DNA from: Holophagaceae bacterium
GTDB taxonomy: Bacteria; Acidobacteriota; Holophagae; Holophagales; Holophagaceae
DNA length: 64,000 nucleotides
Direction: 5' to 3'
NCBI GenBank assembly: GCA_023257195.1
Contig: JALRCU010000032.1
Coordinates: 45,545 to 109,544, forward strand
In this document: piece by piece, positions 8,493 to 17,196 of the stretch
Layout: every line of letters begins with the position of its first letter
How positions within the stretch are numbered: position 1 is the first letter of the stretch
The notes under the pieces: model-generated
The model's input: only the letters and a program-made list of their open reading frames with translations
Told to the model about the DNA's origin: nothing
Databases searched by the model: none
Program-made: the position numbers and the translations under genes

Positions 8493-9857
8493 CTACAAAG
8501 GCGGCGGGACGGCGTAGTCCCCATTAAAGCAAGCATAGCAATATCCCATTCCCTCGGCTTGATCTTGGACAGCTTGGGATAGATCTTTAAGTGTCAGGAA
8601 AGCTAGCGTATCCGAGCCAATGAACTGGTTCATGGCCTCGTTATTCATATGACTAGCGATTAAATTCTCTCGCGAGGGGGTATCAATTCCATAAAAACAA
8701 CTGTGGGTCGTCGGCGGGCTAGAAACCCTAAAGTGAACCTCGCGAGCACCGGCTTGGCGAACCATCTCTACAATTTTTTTAGACGTCGTTCCTCGAACAA
8801 TACTGTCATCGATAAGCACGACTCGTTTATCTTCGATCAGATGACGAACGGGGTTCAATTTGATGCGGACACCAAAGGATCGAATACTTTGTTTTGGCTC
8901 AATAAAAGTACGTCCAACATAATGATTTCGAATTAAACCGAAATCCATGGCGATACCACTCGTTTCAGCGAATCCTAACGCAGCCGGCACTCCGCTGTCC
9001 GGTACAGGGATCACTAAATCGGCATTTACTGGATGTCGTTGTGCCAGTAAGCGACCCATTTCTCGTCTTGCTTTCATCACGCTTTGACCAAAGACAAAAG
9101 AATCCGGCCTTGAGAAATATACATGCTCAAAAACACAGGGCTTTGCATCTCTCTTTTCAAATGGAAACGAATTTTGAAGGACTCCCTGATGGATTTGAAT
9201 CAGTTCTCCCGGATCTACTTCTCGATCATAGGTAGCTGCAATTAAATCAAAAGCACACGACTCCGAAGAAAAAATAAAACTAGGACCTAATTTACCAAGC
9301 ACTAAAGGTCGGAATCCATGCGGATCGCGAATTGCGAAAAGATTTTCCTGATCCATAATTAGAAGAGAGTATGCTCCTTCAACTTGCTTTAAGGCTTCCA
9401 CAATGGCACCCGAAAGAGACACAGATTTGGACAACTGTATCAGCGCTAAAAGAACTTCTGAATCCGAGGGGCTCTGAAAAGTTATACCTTCAGCAAGCAG
9501 GCGGGTACGAAGCTGTTCAGCATTAGTTAGATTACCGTTGTGACACAAAGCTACCCGACCAAACCGCCCTTCGCGAATAAAAGGCTGCGCTGATTCTTTA
9601 ATATTTCCCCCCGTAGTACTGTAGCGAGTGTGACCAATAGCTTGCTTCCCGGTGAGAAGTTTTAAATTATCCTCATGGAAAATATCTGCGACATAACCCT
9701 GATCTTTGTAAAGCCGAAGCGTAGTCCCATCAGTTGCACAAATTCCAGCGGCCTCTTGGCCTCGATGCTGAAGTGCATAAAGACCAAGATAGGTAAGATT
9801 GGCAGCTTCAGAATGTTGGGTAATTCCAAATACCCCGCATTCATCTTTGAATCCCAT
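8493..9857 (-). CDS. purF: Amidophosphoribosyltransferase (Fe-S type)
   Basis: PurF, about 454 residues, catalyses the first committed step of purine synthesis (PRPP to phosphoribosylamine). The N-terminal glutaminase begins MGFKDECGVFG; a short propeptide would be removed to expose Cys7. The PRPP-binding motif VVLIDDSIVRGTTSKKI is near residue 345. Four cysteines (KPCVFEHV, HSCFYGIDTPS and YCYACFNGDY) match the [4Fe-4S] ligands of the Bacillus-type enzyme. The ATG start is supported by AGGAGGAGG about 4 bases upstream; an in-frame extension further upstream is not needed. It is the first gene of an operon with miaA and the crotonase-like gene. Confidence 0.96.
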   Translation of the reverse strand: MGFKDECGVFGITQHSEAANLTYLGLYALQHRGQEAAGICATDGTTLRLYKDQGYVADIFHEDNLKLLTGKQAIGHTRYSTTGGNIKESAQPFIREGRFGRVALCHNGNLTNAEQLRTRLLAEGITFQSPSDSEVLLALIQLSKSVSLSGAIVEALKQVEGAYSLLIMDQENLFAIRDPHGFRPLVLGKLGPSFIFSSESCAFDLIAATYDREVDPGELIQIHQGVLQNSFPFEKRDAKPCVFEHVYFSRPDSFVFGQSVMKARREMGRLLAQRHPVNADLVIPVPDSGVPAALGFAETSGIAMDFGLIRNHYVGRTFIEPKQSIRSFGVRIKLNPVRHLIEDKRVVLIDDSIVRGTTSKKIVEMVRQAGAREVHFRVSSPPTTHSCFYGIDTPSRENLIASHMNNEAMNQFIGSDTLAFLTLKDLSQAVQDQAEGMGYCYACFNGDYAVPPPL

Positions 9858-9981
9858 GCTGCCTCCTCCTTTAAGTGTAAAGGCTGTCCGTGATTTTTTA
9901 AGCCCCAATGAGTATCCGGTTCATACCGTTTAGACGCCCTTTCCGCCCGATTAAAGAGCTTTCATTCAAATGAGCCTTACA

Positions 9982-10011
9982 TTGAACATAATTAGACTCA
10001 AGAACCATACT
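9982..10011 (+). promoter_or_regulatory. Possible sigma-70-type promoter before the YIP1/adaptor/permease genes
   Basis: TTGAAC at 9982-9987 and CATACT at 10006-10011 are separated by 18 bases, 25 bases before the ATG at 10036. The match to consensus is moderate. The gap is shared with the divergent purF promoter. Confidence 0.35.
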
Positions 10012-10035
10012 AATCATTCATCTAAGGGGGAATAA

Positions 10036-10725
10036 ATGGATCATCCAAAATCTCTCGCCGCTCGCTGTCTTGATCTTTTTATTCAACCAATTGATGAGTT
10101 AAAACAGGTTAGAAATAACTCATGGAAATGGGCACTCCTCGCCCAGATGGCGATTAGTCTTTTTCTTGTGATTGTTTGGAGTCAAAAAGTAGACTGGCAA
10201 GCCTTTATGGAAAATGCCATGCAAAGCAATTCGCGTCTCACCCCCGATATGCTTGATAGCGTCGTTAGCTTTCAAGAGAAGTGGGGTATGGTATTTGGTA
10301 TTTTTGGCGTTCTCCTTGTTACGCCTATTATGTCTTTTATTTCTGCAGCGCTTCTTTGGGGAATTGGGCGCCAGTCTTTCATCACTCCCGAAGCCCCTAC
10401 CTATTCCCAAGCCCTAGTGGTTACGACTTACAGTGGATTTGCCCTCGCTCCTAAGACACTTTTAGCTATTTTATTTTGTCTCGTTCGACCCGTGGGAGGT
10501 CTGGGGCCTGAAAGCTTGAGTCCAACAACTCTTTCATTCTGGATTGTTCCCGAAAATGCAAAACTCAAAGCCTTATTTACATCCCTCGACCTATTTATGA
10601 TCTTTAGTTTATGCATGGTTTATTGGGGTAGCCTTTACGTGATGGGAACAAGTAAAAAAGGAGCGGTAGCAGCCTCTTTAATTCCCATCTTGTTCATTGC
10701 AATTCAAATTATTCGCTCTCGTTAA
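10036..10725 (+). CDS. YIP1-family integral membrane protein
   Basis: A 229-residue membrane protein with about five hydrophobic segments and the YIP1-domain layout: a short cytoplasmic N-terminus (RCLDLFIQPIDELKQVRNN), then alternating transmembrane segments. The function of bacterial YIP1 proteins is not established; they often accompany transport genes. A strong Shine-Dalgarno sequence (AGGGGGAATAA) precedes the ATG. The next gene, an efflux adaptor, starts 25 bases downstream, so the three genes YIP1-adaptor-permease are likely one operon. Confidence 0.75.
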   Translation: MDHPKSLAARCLDLFIQPIDELKQVRNNSWKWALLAQMAISLFLVIVWSQKVDWQAFMENAMQSNSRLTPDMLDSVVSFQEKWGMVFGIFGVLLVTPIMSFISAALLWGIGRQSFITPEAPTYSQALVVTTYSGFALAPKTLLAILFCLVRPVGGLGPESLSPTTLSFWIVPENAKLKALFTSLDLFMIFSLCMVYWGSLYVMGTSKKGAVAASLIPILFIAIQIIRSR

Positions 10726-10750
10726 TCTCATCAACTATCAGGAGTATCTC

Positions 10751-12001
10751 TTGGCCATCTTCGATACAAAACGAAAGAAAATAACGATCACTAGCGTTAC
10801 CCTTCTCATCCTCTTAATTCTTGGCTATTTCTTGTCAGGGCCAAAAGATGACTCACAAAATTATTCTTGGGACCTTGTCAGTCAAGGTGAGGTCAGAGAG
10901 ACGATCACTGCCTCTGGGCAGGTACGTGCTCAGAGGCAAAGTAATATTGGGACTAGTACTGCTGGTGAAATTAAAGAGATACACGTCAAAGATGGTCAGT
11001 TTGTTCAAGCAGGGGATCTACTGTTGACGATCGATAACGTACGAGTTTCAGCCCAACTAGAAGCCATACGAAAAGACGCACAGCGCCTCAAAAATCAGTC
11101 TGAGCGTACCGGAGAACTCTTCAGAAAGACTGAAATACTCTACCGCCAGGGCTTAGTGTCTGAAGAGGATTACCGAAATCAAAAGAATAACGCTGAGGCG
11201 ACCTCTCTTTCCTATCAAGCTGCCCTCAAAAATATTGAATCCGCTCAAGATACCGTTAATAAAGCGATTCTGAGGGCTCCTTTTTCAGGTCGCATTACAG
11301 GATTGAAGGCTGAAAAGGGAGATACCGCCATTCCCGGAATGTCCAATATTGCCGGTGCCCTACTCATGGTCATTTCGGACATGTCGCATATGCAAGCTGA
11401 AATTATGGTGAATGAAAATGAAGTGGTCCGCATAAAAGTTAACCAAACGGCACAAGTGACGATTGAATCTCTTCCTGGGGTTGTTTTTCAGGGAACCGTC
11501 GAAGAAGTGGCTACCGGAAGTGAAGTAAATTTAACCCAAGGCAACCTCTATAAAGTCAAAATTGGCCTCAAAGGAAGCCCAGAACAACTGAATCAACTTC
11601 GTCCGGGTATGAGCACTCGAGCCACTATTTTGACTGCGGCTTCACCCAATGCCATTCGCGTCCCCCTGCAAGCGGTTCAAGAACGATTTGGTACCCCCGA
11701 AGAAGCCCAGAAAATGGGATTTCTTGCTCCCGCACCAAAATCGGTGGTGATGGTCTATCGGGATGGCAGGACTTATGAAACACCGATCGTTACGGGGATT
11801 TTTAGTACTAAGTTTTATGAGGTCAAATCGGGTCTTACTTTAGGAGATAAAGTCATCACTGGCCCATCCAAAAAACTAAAAGAATTGAAAGATGGCTCAA
11901 AGGCGACCCTGAGACGTAAGTCAGATTCACAAATAGCGGAGTCCATGAATAAGAAAGGCGTCCAAGAGGGCCCAGGCTTCCAGATTAAAATAGGTAACTA
12001 A
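10751..12001 (+). CDS. HlyD/MacA-family periplasmic adaptor (membrane fusion protein)
   Basis: An adaptor of about 416 residues for a tripartite or MacAB-type exporter. It has one N-terminal membrane anchor (ITITSVTLLILLILGYFL), a biotinyl-lipoyl-like half (GEIKEIHVKDGQFVQAGDLL), an alpha-helical hairpin (residues ~95-170), the second lipoyl half (ILRAPFSGRITGL) and beta-barrel and membrane-proximal domains to the end. I chose the TTG at 10751 because GGAG lies 6 bases upstream; the frame is open further upstream but would overlap the YIP1 gene. The permease gene starts directly after its stop codon. Confidence 0.88.
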   Translation: MAIFDTKRKKITITSVTLLILLILGYFLSGPKDDSQNYSWDLVSQGEVRETITASGQVRAQRQSNIGTSTAGEIKEIHVKDGQFVQAGDLLLTIDNVRVSAQLEAIRKDAQRLKNQSERTGELFRKTEILYRQGLVSEEDYRNQKNNAEATSLSYQAALKNIESAQDTVNKAILRAPFSGRITGLKAEKGDTAIPGMSNIAGALLMVISDMSHMQAEIMVNENEVVRIKVNQTAQVTIESLPGVVFQGTVEEVATGSEVNLTQGNLYKVKIGLKGSPEQLNQLRPGMSTRATILTAASPNAIRVPLQAVQERFGTPEEAQKMGFLAPAPKSVVMVYRDGRTYETPIVTGIFSTKFYEVKSGLTLGDKVITGPSKKLKELKDGSKATLRRKSDSQIAESMNKKGVQEGPGFQIKIGN

Positions 12002-13225
12002 ATGAATATTAAAGAACCTCTTGACGCAGCAATTCGATCCCTCAGAGCCAATAAGCTTCGTTCGACTTTAACCGCTTTGGGCATCATTATTGGCGTGGCC
12101 GCTGTCATTGTGGTGATTAGTCTCATTCAAGGGCTCGAAAAAAGTGTTCTAAAACAAGTTGAATCTGCGGGGAGCCAAACCCTATTTGTTCGAACTCGCT
12201 TTAGAAACGAAACCCCTCCAGAAGAATGGAATCGTATACGAAATCGAGATCTAACACTTGACCACATGAGAGCACTTAAAGAAGATCTTCCAATTGTGAC
12301 TCAAGTAACCCCTCTTTTTTTTACAGGAGCACAAGTTCGGTGGTCTGGTAAATCTGCGACGACACAAATCTTAATGACCGACGATACTTACCTAGACCTC
12401 AATGGTCTCAACTTGATTTCAGGTAGAAATTTTGTACCTGCGGATATTCGACTTGGCACCAAAGTGTGTATCTTAGGCTCCTCGGTTATCACCAAACTTA
12501 ATATTAAAGGCAATCCGATTGGTCAAATTATTTCAACGGATACCCTTAGCTTGGAAGTGATTGGTGTTCGCGAAACTCAGGGAAGTAGCCTCGGTAATGA
12601 CCCCGATGATCAAATTTTGATTCCCCTCAGCACGGGCCTTCCGATTCTTCCAGAGACATCTCGGAGACAACTGTTCTTTCAAGCTAAAATTGATCCATCA
12701 TTCAATGCGGATGACGGTGCTGAGTTAGTTGAAGAGAGCTTACGAAGGATCAAGGGAATTAAATCTGGAGAGCCCAACAGTTTTAGAGTCTTTAGCTCAA
12801 AACAGATCACTGCCTTAGTTGGAAACATTACCGCTATTATTACAAGCGTTGCAGGTGGCATGGTTTCAATTGCCCTCTTGGTAGGCGGAATTGGCATCAT
12901 GAATATCATGCTAGTCTCCGTAACTGAGCGAACCCGCGAAATTGGTGTCCGTAAAGCCGTAGGAGCTAAACGTAAAGACATATTGACTCAATTCCTGATT
13001 GAAGCTTCGTTCCTCTGTGTACTAGGGGGTGCCGTAGGGATTCTATTGGGATATATTTTAGGTGCGGGTGTCGGAATCTTGTTGCTTGGCGAAATGGGAG
13101 GTATTCCCCTGTGGTCCGTCATCAGTGCCTTTCTTGTACCAGCCGGTATTGGGCTTATTTTTGGAATGTACCCCGCCAATAAAGCCAGTAAGATGGACCC
13201 GATTGAAGCACTTCGTTATGAATAG
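12002..13225 (+). CDS. MacB/FtsX-type ABC transporter permease
   Basis: A 407-residue MacB-like permease. It has an N-terminal transmembrane segment in LRSTLTALGIIIGVAAVIVV, a large periplasmic MacB_PCD domain (residues ~45-260) and three C-terminal transmembrane helices of the FtsX fold, with the coupling segment TERTREIGVRKAVGA. It contains no Walker motifs, so an ATPase subunit must come from elsewhere; none is encoded nearby. The start ATG follows the adaptor's TAA with no gap. Together the two would export a peptide, lipoprotein or small molecule that cannot be named from sequence. Confidence 0.9.
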   Translation: MNIKEPLDAAIRSLRANKLRSTLTALGIIIGVAAVIVVISLIQGLEKSVLKQVESAGSQTLFVRTRFRNETPPEEWNRIRNRDLTLDHMRALKEDLPIVTQVTPLFFTGAQVRWSGKSATTQILMTDDTYLDLNGLNLISGRNFVPADIRLGTKVCILGSSVITKLNIKGNPIGQIISTDTLSLEVIGVRETQGSSLGNDPDDQILIPLSTGLPILPETSRRQLFFQAKIDPSFNADDGAELVEESLRRIKGIKSGEPNSFRVFSSKQITALVGNITAIITSVAGGMVSIALLVGGIGIMNIMLVSVTERTREIGVRKAVGAKRKDILTQFLIEASFLCVLGGAVGILLGYILGAGVGILLLGEMGGIPLWSVISAFLVPAGIGLIFGMYPANKASKMDPIEALRYE

Positions 13226-13258
13226 AGCTCTAGTTACACTAGGCTAAAAGGACGTTTC

Positions 13259-14617
13259 ATGACAAAGGTCATTCGGATCGCAAACGGCCAAGGCTTTTGG
13301 GGAGATAGTATCGATGCTCCCGTTCACTTGGTCGAATACGGAAAAATTGATTACCTCACCCTTGATTATTTAGCCGAAGTCACCCTAAGCATTATGCACA
13401 AACAAAAGCGTAAAGACCCGAATTTGGGCTACGCCACAGATTTCATCGCTTTAATGACTCGTATTCTCCCGGACCTCAAGAAAAAAGGAATCCGAGTAAT
13501 TGCAAATGCAGGGGGAGTAAATCCCAAGGCTTGCCGAGAGGCGCTTCTCAAGGTGGCTAAGGATTTGGGTATCGCGGGCCTTAAAGTGGCAACCGTGACG
13601 GGAGACGATATTTTAGACCGGCTTCAAGAGTTTAAAGCCCAAGGACTTCAACTAAAAAATATGGATTCTGCCAAAAGTCTTTTTTCGGAATCATTGGAAA
13701 TGATTGCAGCCAATGTCTACTTGCCCACGCAGGCGATGGTCGACGCACTAGACCTTGGAGCCGATGTGGTGCTCACTGGTCGGTGTACGGATCCAGGTCT
13801 CACCCTCGCCGCTCTCATTCACGAGTTTAAATGGTCCAACCAAGATTGGGATCGCCTAGCAGCTGGTACTGTTGCGGGTCATATTCTAGAATGTGGTGCC
13901 CAGGCCACTGGAGGCAACTTTTCAAAATGGTGGGAGGTGCCGGACTTATGGAAAGTAGGCTATCCCATTGCTGAAGTATCCGAAGATGGTTCTTTCGTCG
14001 TCACCAAGCCAGAGGGGAGTGGCGGACTTGTCACAATTGAGACCATAAGCGAACAACTAGTCTATGAAATGGGTGATCCTCATCAATATATAACGCCAGA
14101 CTGCGTTGCTGATTTCACTTCAATTCAATTGACTGAAATAGGTCCGCAACGAATTAGCGTCACGGGAGTTAAAGGATATCCAAAGACGCCTTTTTTAAAG
14201 GTCAGTGGAGCTTATCACAAGGGGTTTAAAGCCACGGGCCAATTAACGATCTCCGGACCTCGTGCATTAGATAAAGCGAAACTATGTACTGAAATCGTAT
14301 GGAAACGCTTAGACCGAGCCGGTATCCAATTTGAGCACCGTGACGTGGAGTATTTGGGTGCCTCAACCGTTCATGCGGGTATTGCAGCGATCCCCCTGGA
14401 GCCCTCCGAAATAGTTTTGCGACTAAGCGTAAAAGATCGGGATAAGAGGAAAGTAGAGCGTTTTGGTCGGGAATGTGCGCCACTCATCACGGCGGGACCT
14501 CCGGGCGTCACAGGTTTTGCAGGCGGACGTCCTAAGCCTGAGGAAATTGTCGCCTATTGGCCCGCCCTCATTCCTCGAGAACTCATCCATTGGGATGTCT
14601 CGATGGAATCTATCTAA
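13259..14617 (+). CDS. AtuA-family (DUF1446) protein
   Basis: A 452-residue protein of the acyclic terpene utilisation AtuA family. Recognisable features are the N-terminal IRIANGQGFWGDS, the glycine-rich ANAGGVNPKACREAL near residue 85, VLTGRCTDPGLTLAAL near residue 175 and CGAQATGGNFSKWWEVPDL. AtuA is needed for citronellol/geranyl-CoA breakdown in Pseudomonas, but its exact reaction is unknown. Relatives are widespread in bacteria that do not grow on terpenes, so the role here is open. The small C-terminal domain often attached to AtuA proteins is not seen. It ends exactly where the leftward DUF805 gene ends. Confidence 0.85.
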   Translation: MTKVIRIANGQGFWGDSIDAPVHLVEYGKIDYLTLDYLAEVTLSIMHKQKRKDPNLGYATDFIALMTRILPDLKKKGIRVIANAGGVNPKACREALLKVAKDLGIAGLKVATVTGDDILDRLQEFKAQGLQLKNMDSAKSLFSESLEMIAANVYLPTQAMVDALDLGADVVLTGRCTDPGLTLAALIHEFKWSNQDWDRLAAGTVAGHILECGAQATGGNFSKWWEVPDLWKVGYPIAEVSEDGSFVVTKPEGSGGLVTIETISEQLVYEMGDPHQYITPDCVADFTSIQLTEIGPQRISVTGVKGYPKTPFLKVSGAYHKGFKATGQLTISGPRALDKAKLCTEIVWKRLDRAGIQFEHRDVEYLGASTVHAGIAAIPLEPSEIVLRLSVKDRDKRKVERFGRECAPLITAGPPGVTGFAGGRPKPEEIVAYWPALIPRELIHWDVSMESI

Positions 14618-14932
14618 CTAAGATAGAGGGGCAGTACCAAATCGATTTTCTCCGATCATTCCTTTTTGACACAAAATATAAATATTATAAACGGGAACTA
14701 AGATCAACCATCCTGACTTATTCACATCATGTATTCGACGAACGGCGCCGGAGAGGGTTGGTAGAAATACAGCAATTGTCCACAAAGACTCGAGGGAACT
14801 CGACAAAGTCTCAAGCGCAGCTTTGACTATAACGATAAATAGAATCCACCACCAGAAAGAACTGCGGCTTTGGCGACCATCAAATTCAGCGTAGTTGTTG
14901 AATCCGTGACTGATTGACTCTTCAAACTTCAT
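14618..14932 (-). CDS. DUF805 small membrane protein
   Basis: A 104-residue inner-membrane protein of the DUF805 (YhaH) type. The family hallmarks are FDGRQSRSSFWWW near residue 18 and RRIHDVNKSGWLILV near residue 65. About three hydrophobic segments follow one another. The function is unknown for the family. It is tail-to-tail with the AtuA-family gene: its stop abuts the other stop codon. Confidence 0.85.
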   Translation of the reverse strand: MKFEESISHGFNNYAEFDGRQSRSSFWWWILFIVIVKAALETLSSSLESLWTIAVFLPTLSGAVRRIHDVNKSGWLILVPVYNIYILCQKGMIGENRFGTAPLS

Positions 14933-14952
14933 ATAAGTCTCATAAGACTAAT

Positions 14953-15768
14953 CTATCCTTGGATCCAATGCGGTTCAAGATCAAGAAGATGATTGATCGC
15001 CAGACGGCCCCGAACTCCGGGGTCAACGGTGAAATCATTGACCCAAGCAGTCACGTATCGACTCACCATCTCTCGATCCATGCCTCGACCAAAACTTTGA
15101 GCATAGTCCACACTTTCCCAATGTCGCTCACGAGCCATGATGACACTTTTTTTCATACATCGGGCGAAGGTACGCTTGATGTCGTGTGGTAAGGCGTGTC
15201 GGATGGCATTACCCCCCATGGGAAGCGGGAGATTGAACTGCTCTTTCCACCATTGGCCCAAATCGACTACCAAAAAGAGTCCTTTCTCTTGGTACAGGAG
15301 TTGGCTTTCGTGGATCAGTAGACCAACTTGAATCTCCCCGCACTCGAGGGCAGGAAGGATCTGATCAAAAGCCATCACTCTTACTTTTAGGTGAGGGTGA
15401 TACTTTTGCATGGACAAATAGGCACTGGTATAGGTGCCGGGAATCGCAATGGTATGGGTACTCAACTCCGCTCGAGTGAGAGGGATTCGACTAACAATTA
15501 AGGGTCCGGTACCCTCTTGAATACTCGAACCGGCCGACAAGAGATCATACCGATGACGGATATGAGGATACACCCCAAAACTAATCGCACTAACGTCATA
15601 ACGCTCTTCAAAACTTTGTTGGTTTAATTTTTCGATATCAAGACGAACAAAATCAAAAGTGAAAGCTTGCCGATCGATATCGTCATCCAGCCAGCCTAAG
15701 GCTAGCGGGGCCATCATAAAGGCATCATCAGAGTCAGGGGAATGAGCAATTACCAGATGAGTAGACAC
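14953..15768 (-). CDS. mqnD: 1,4-dihydroxy-6-naphthoate synthase-like protein (MqnD)
   Basis: An MqnA/MqnD-fold protein of about 271 residues. The N-terminal VIAHSPDSDDAFMMAPLALG is typical of MqnD, which cleaves cyclic de-hypoxanthine futalosine in the alternative menaquinone route. Further markers are YDVSAISFGVYP, IAIPGTYTSAYLSM and VGLLIHESQLLY, where the His is the likely catalytic residue. I place the start at the GTG just after the flavin reductase stop; an ATG at 15786 (overlapping that gene) would add six residues. The other mqn genes are not in this window. The upstream partner is a flavin reductase in the same operon. Confidence 0.8.
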   Translation of the reverse strand: MSTHLVIAHSPDSDDAFMMAPLALGWLDDDIDRQAFTFDFVRLDIEKLNQQSFEERYDVSAISFGVYPHIRHRYDLLSAGSSIQEGTGPLIVSRIPLTRAELSTHTIAIPGTYTSAYLSMQKYHPHLKVRVMAFDQILPALECGEIQVGLLIHESQLLYQEKGLFLVVDLGQWWKEQFNLPLPMGGNAIRHALPHDIKRTFARCMKKSVIMARERHWESVDYAQSFGRGMDREMVSRYVTAWVNDFTVDPGVRGRLAINHLLDLEPHWIQG

Positions 15769-15769
15769 T

Positions 15770-16261
15770 TTAATATCCCAACCCATCTTTTCGGATATGC
15801 GTATAGGGCTTTTCATTTTCGGTTCCCTGAAAAAGGCCCTCTATGACCTCTCCAATGAAAAGCTGGTGATCTCCCCCTACATCGATTTTTTTAATGAACT
15901 TCAATAAAAGCCAAGCATAGCCGTTAGCTAACAGAGGGGTAGAGTATTGACTTAGTAATGCCGAGGGATCGTCAGCCCAAGGATCTATCCCAGGCTCAAA
16001 ACCCTTACCATATTTTTTTAGACTTATAAAATCTCCTTCGCGAAGTAAATTAAGACCAATCAGACCACTTTCTTCGATCAGTGATTCAATGGGGCGACCG
16101 GATTTGATCGAGAGTGCCACTAGGGGAGGGTTAAAACTGACTTGTTGATACCACGAGGCAAGGAAGGCGGTTCGACCCTGAGCGGCCGCCGAGGTAGCAA
16201 TAGCCAGTCCGCTAGGAATTTTACCAAGGGCAGCAGCCAGAGGAGAAATAGAGGAAGTCAT
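15770..16261 (-). CDS. Flavin reductase-like domain protein (FMN-binding split barrel)
   Basis: A 163-residue flavin-reductase-like protein. The N-terminal IPSGLAIATSAAAQGRTAFLASWYQQVSFNPPLVALSIK is the typical core in which FMN or FAD binds, and GLIGLNLL and GDHQLFIGEVIE follow. Such proteins supply reduced flavin to partner enzymes or are themselves flavoenzymes. The start ATG has GAGGTG upstream. Its stop lies one base before the MqnD-like start, so the two are translationally linked. A role linked to quinone synthesis is only an inference. Confidence 0.85.
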   Translation of the reverse strand: MTSSISPLAAALGKIPSGLAIATSAAAQGRTAFLASWYQQVSFNPPLVALSIKSGRPIESLIEESGLIGLNLLREGDFISLKKYGKGFEPGIDPWADDPSALLSQYSTPLLANGYAWLLLKFIKKIDVGGDHQLFIGEVIEGLFQGTENEKPYTHIRKDGLGY

Positions 16262-16277
16262 CGTAGCACCTCACAAT

Positions 16278-17042
16278 TCAAGAAGTCATAGAAGCTAATT
16301 TTAATAACTGAACAGCTTGAGATAAAATAAAAATCCCCAAGCCCGTCACCAATATTCCACTTATACGAAGTAGCCGATGTTTCCATCGTTTGGATATCTG
16401 AGTCGAGATAAATCCTAAGGCAAAAAGAAGGGGAAGATTACCGAGGCCAAAAGATCCCATCCCCAAGGCTCCCATCTGCCAAGAGCCCATTTCGAGGCTC
16501 TTGAGTAACATCATATAGACTAAGCCACACGGAATGAGTCCCCAAATCATGCCCACCCCGTAGGGAAAATTAGCCCATTTAATACTACGTCCTAAAAAAC
16601 GCTGAAGTCGATCGGGTAGTTGAAATTCCATGAGGGCGTCTGCTCGACGGCCTAGGGTTAAAAAAATCCCCAAAGTTGTCATCGCAAAACCGATGGCTAG
16701 TTTGAGCCACAGTTGCCAGGGCCAGGCTTCCATGGATAGTAATACTTGTCCTTCCACCTTGCAGCAATCCGCCATTTCTTGGACACTTTGAATACGAGAA
16801 AAGGAACCCAGGCCACCAATCACAGCACCAAGAATCATATATGTCGTTACTCGGCCTAGTTGGAAAAAAAGATGCTGTTTCCATTGGGGTCTTTTCGTTT
16901 CTGTTTGAGCCACACCAAAGCTAAGGACGATCGGACCACACATCCCGGCACAATGCCCAACGGAACCCAAGAGACCAGCCATCCACATCACTAAAACCAA
17001 GGGAATAGCGTGTGGAATATTAAGCCAATTATCCAGGGTCAT
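16278..17042 (-). CDS. DsbD-like / sulfite-exporter-type membrane protein (COG2836 family)
   Basis: A polytopic membrane protein of about 254 residues and six or so helices. The signature GSVGHCAGMCGPIV, with two cysteines in the first helix, and the later FPYGVGMIWGLIPCGLVYMML mark the DsbD_2 / COG2836 family. Members are implicated in cytochrome oxidase assembly, copper or thiol-redox transfer. I start it at the ATG at 17042 (AAGG upstream) because the frame further upstream does not resemble the family. It is first in a leftward run with the flavin reductase and mqnD, and divergent from PEPCK. Confidence 0.8.
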   Translation of the reverse strand: MTLDNWLNIPHAIPLVLVMWMAGLLGSVGHCAGMCGPIVLSFGVAQTETKRPQWKQHLFFQLGRVTTYMILGAVIGGLGSFSRIQSVQEMADCCKVEGQVLLSMEAWPWQLWLKLAIGFAMTTLGIFLTLGRRADALMEFQLPDRLQRFLGRSIKWANFPYGVGMIWGLIPCGLVYMMLLKSLEMGSWQMGALGMGSFGLGNLPLLFALGFISTQISKRWKHRLLRISGILVTGLGIFILSQAVQLLKLASMTS

Positions 17043-17196
17043 CAGGGAACCTTCACTCCTTATAATGATTTCATAGATTAGGGCCTTATATAGAACAAAT
17101 CCCTTGTCTAGCATTCTTAAAATCTTCATGCGATTCCTTGATTGCAAAATGATAAAGTAAGAATTGTAACTATCGCTGCCTTAAGGAATTCCTAAA

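Noticed and set aside
14557..14826. 89-codon rightward frame over the DUF805 gene
   Set aside because: It overlaps both the AtuA-family 3' end and the DUF805 gene antisense; the protein is not family-like.
17184..17193. AGGAATTCCT palindrome over the pckG ribosome site as an operator
   Set aside because: Too short and without a loop; it is likely the Shine-Dalgarno sequence plus chance.
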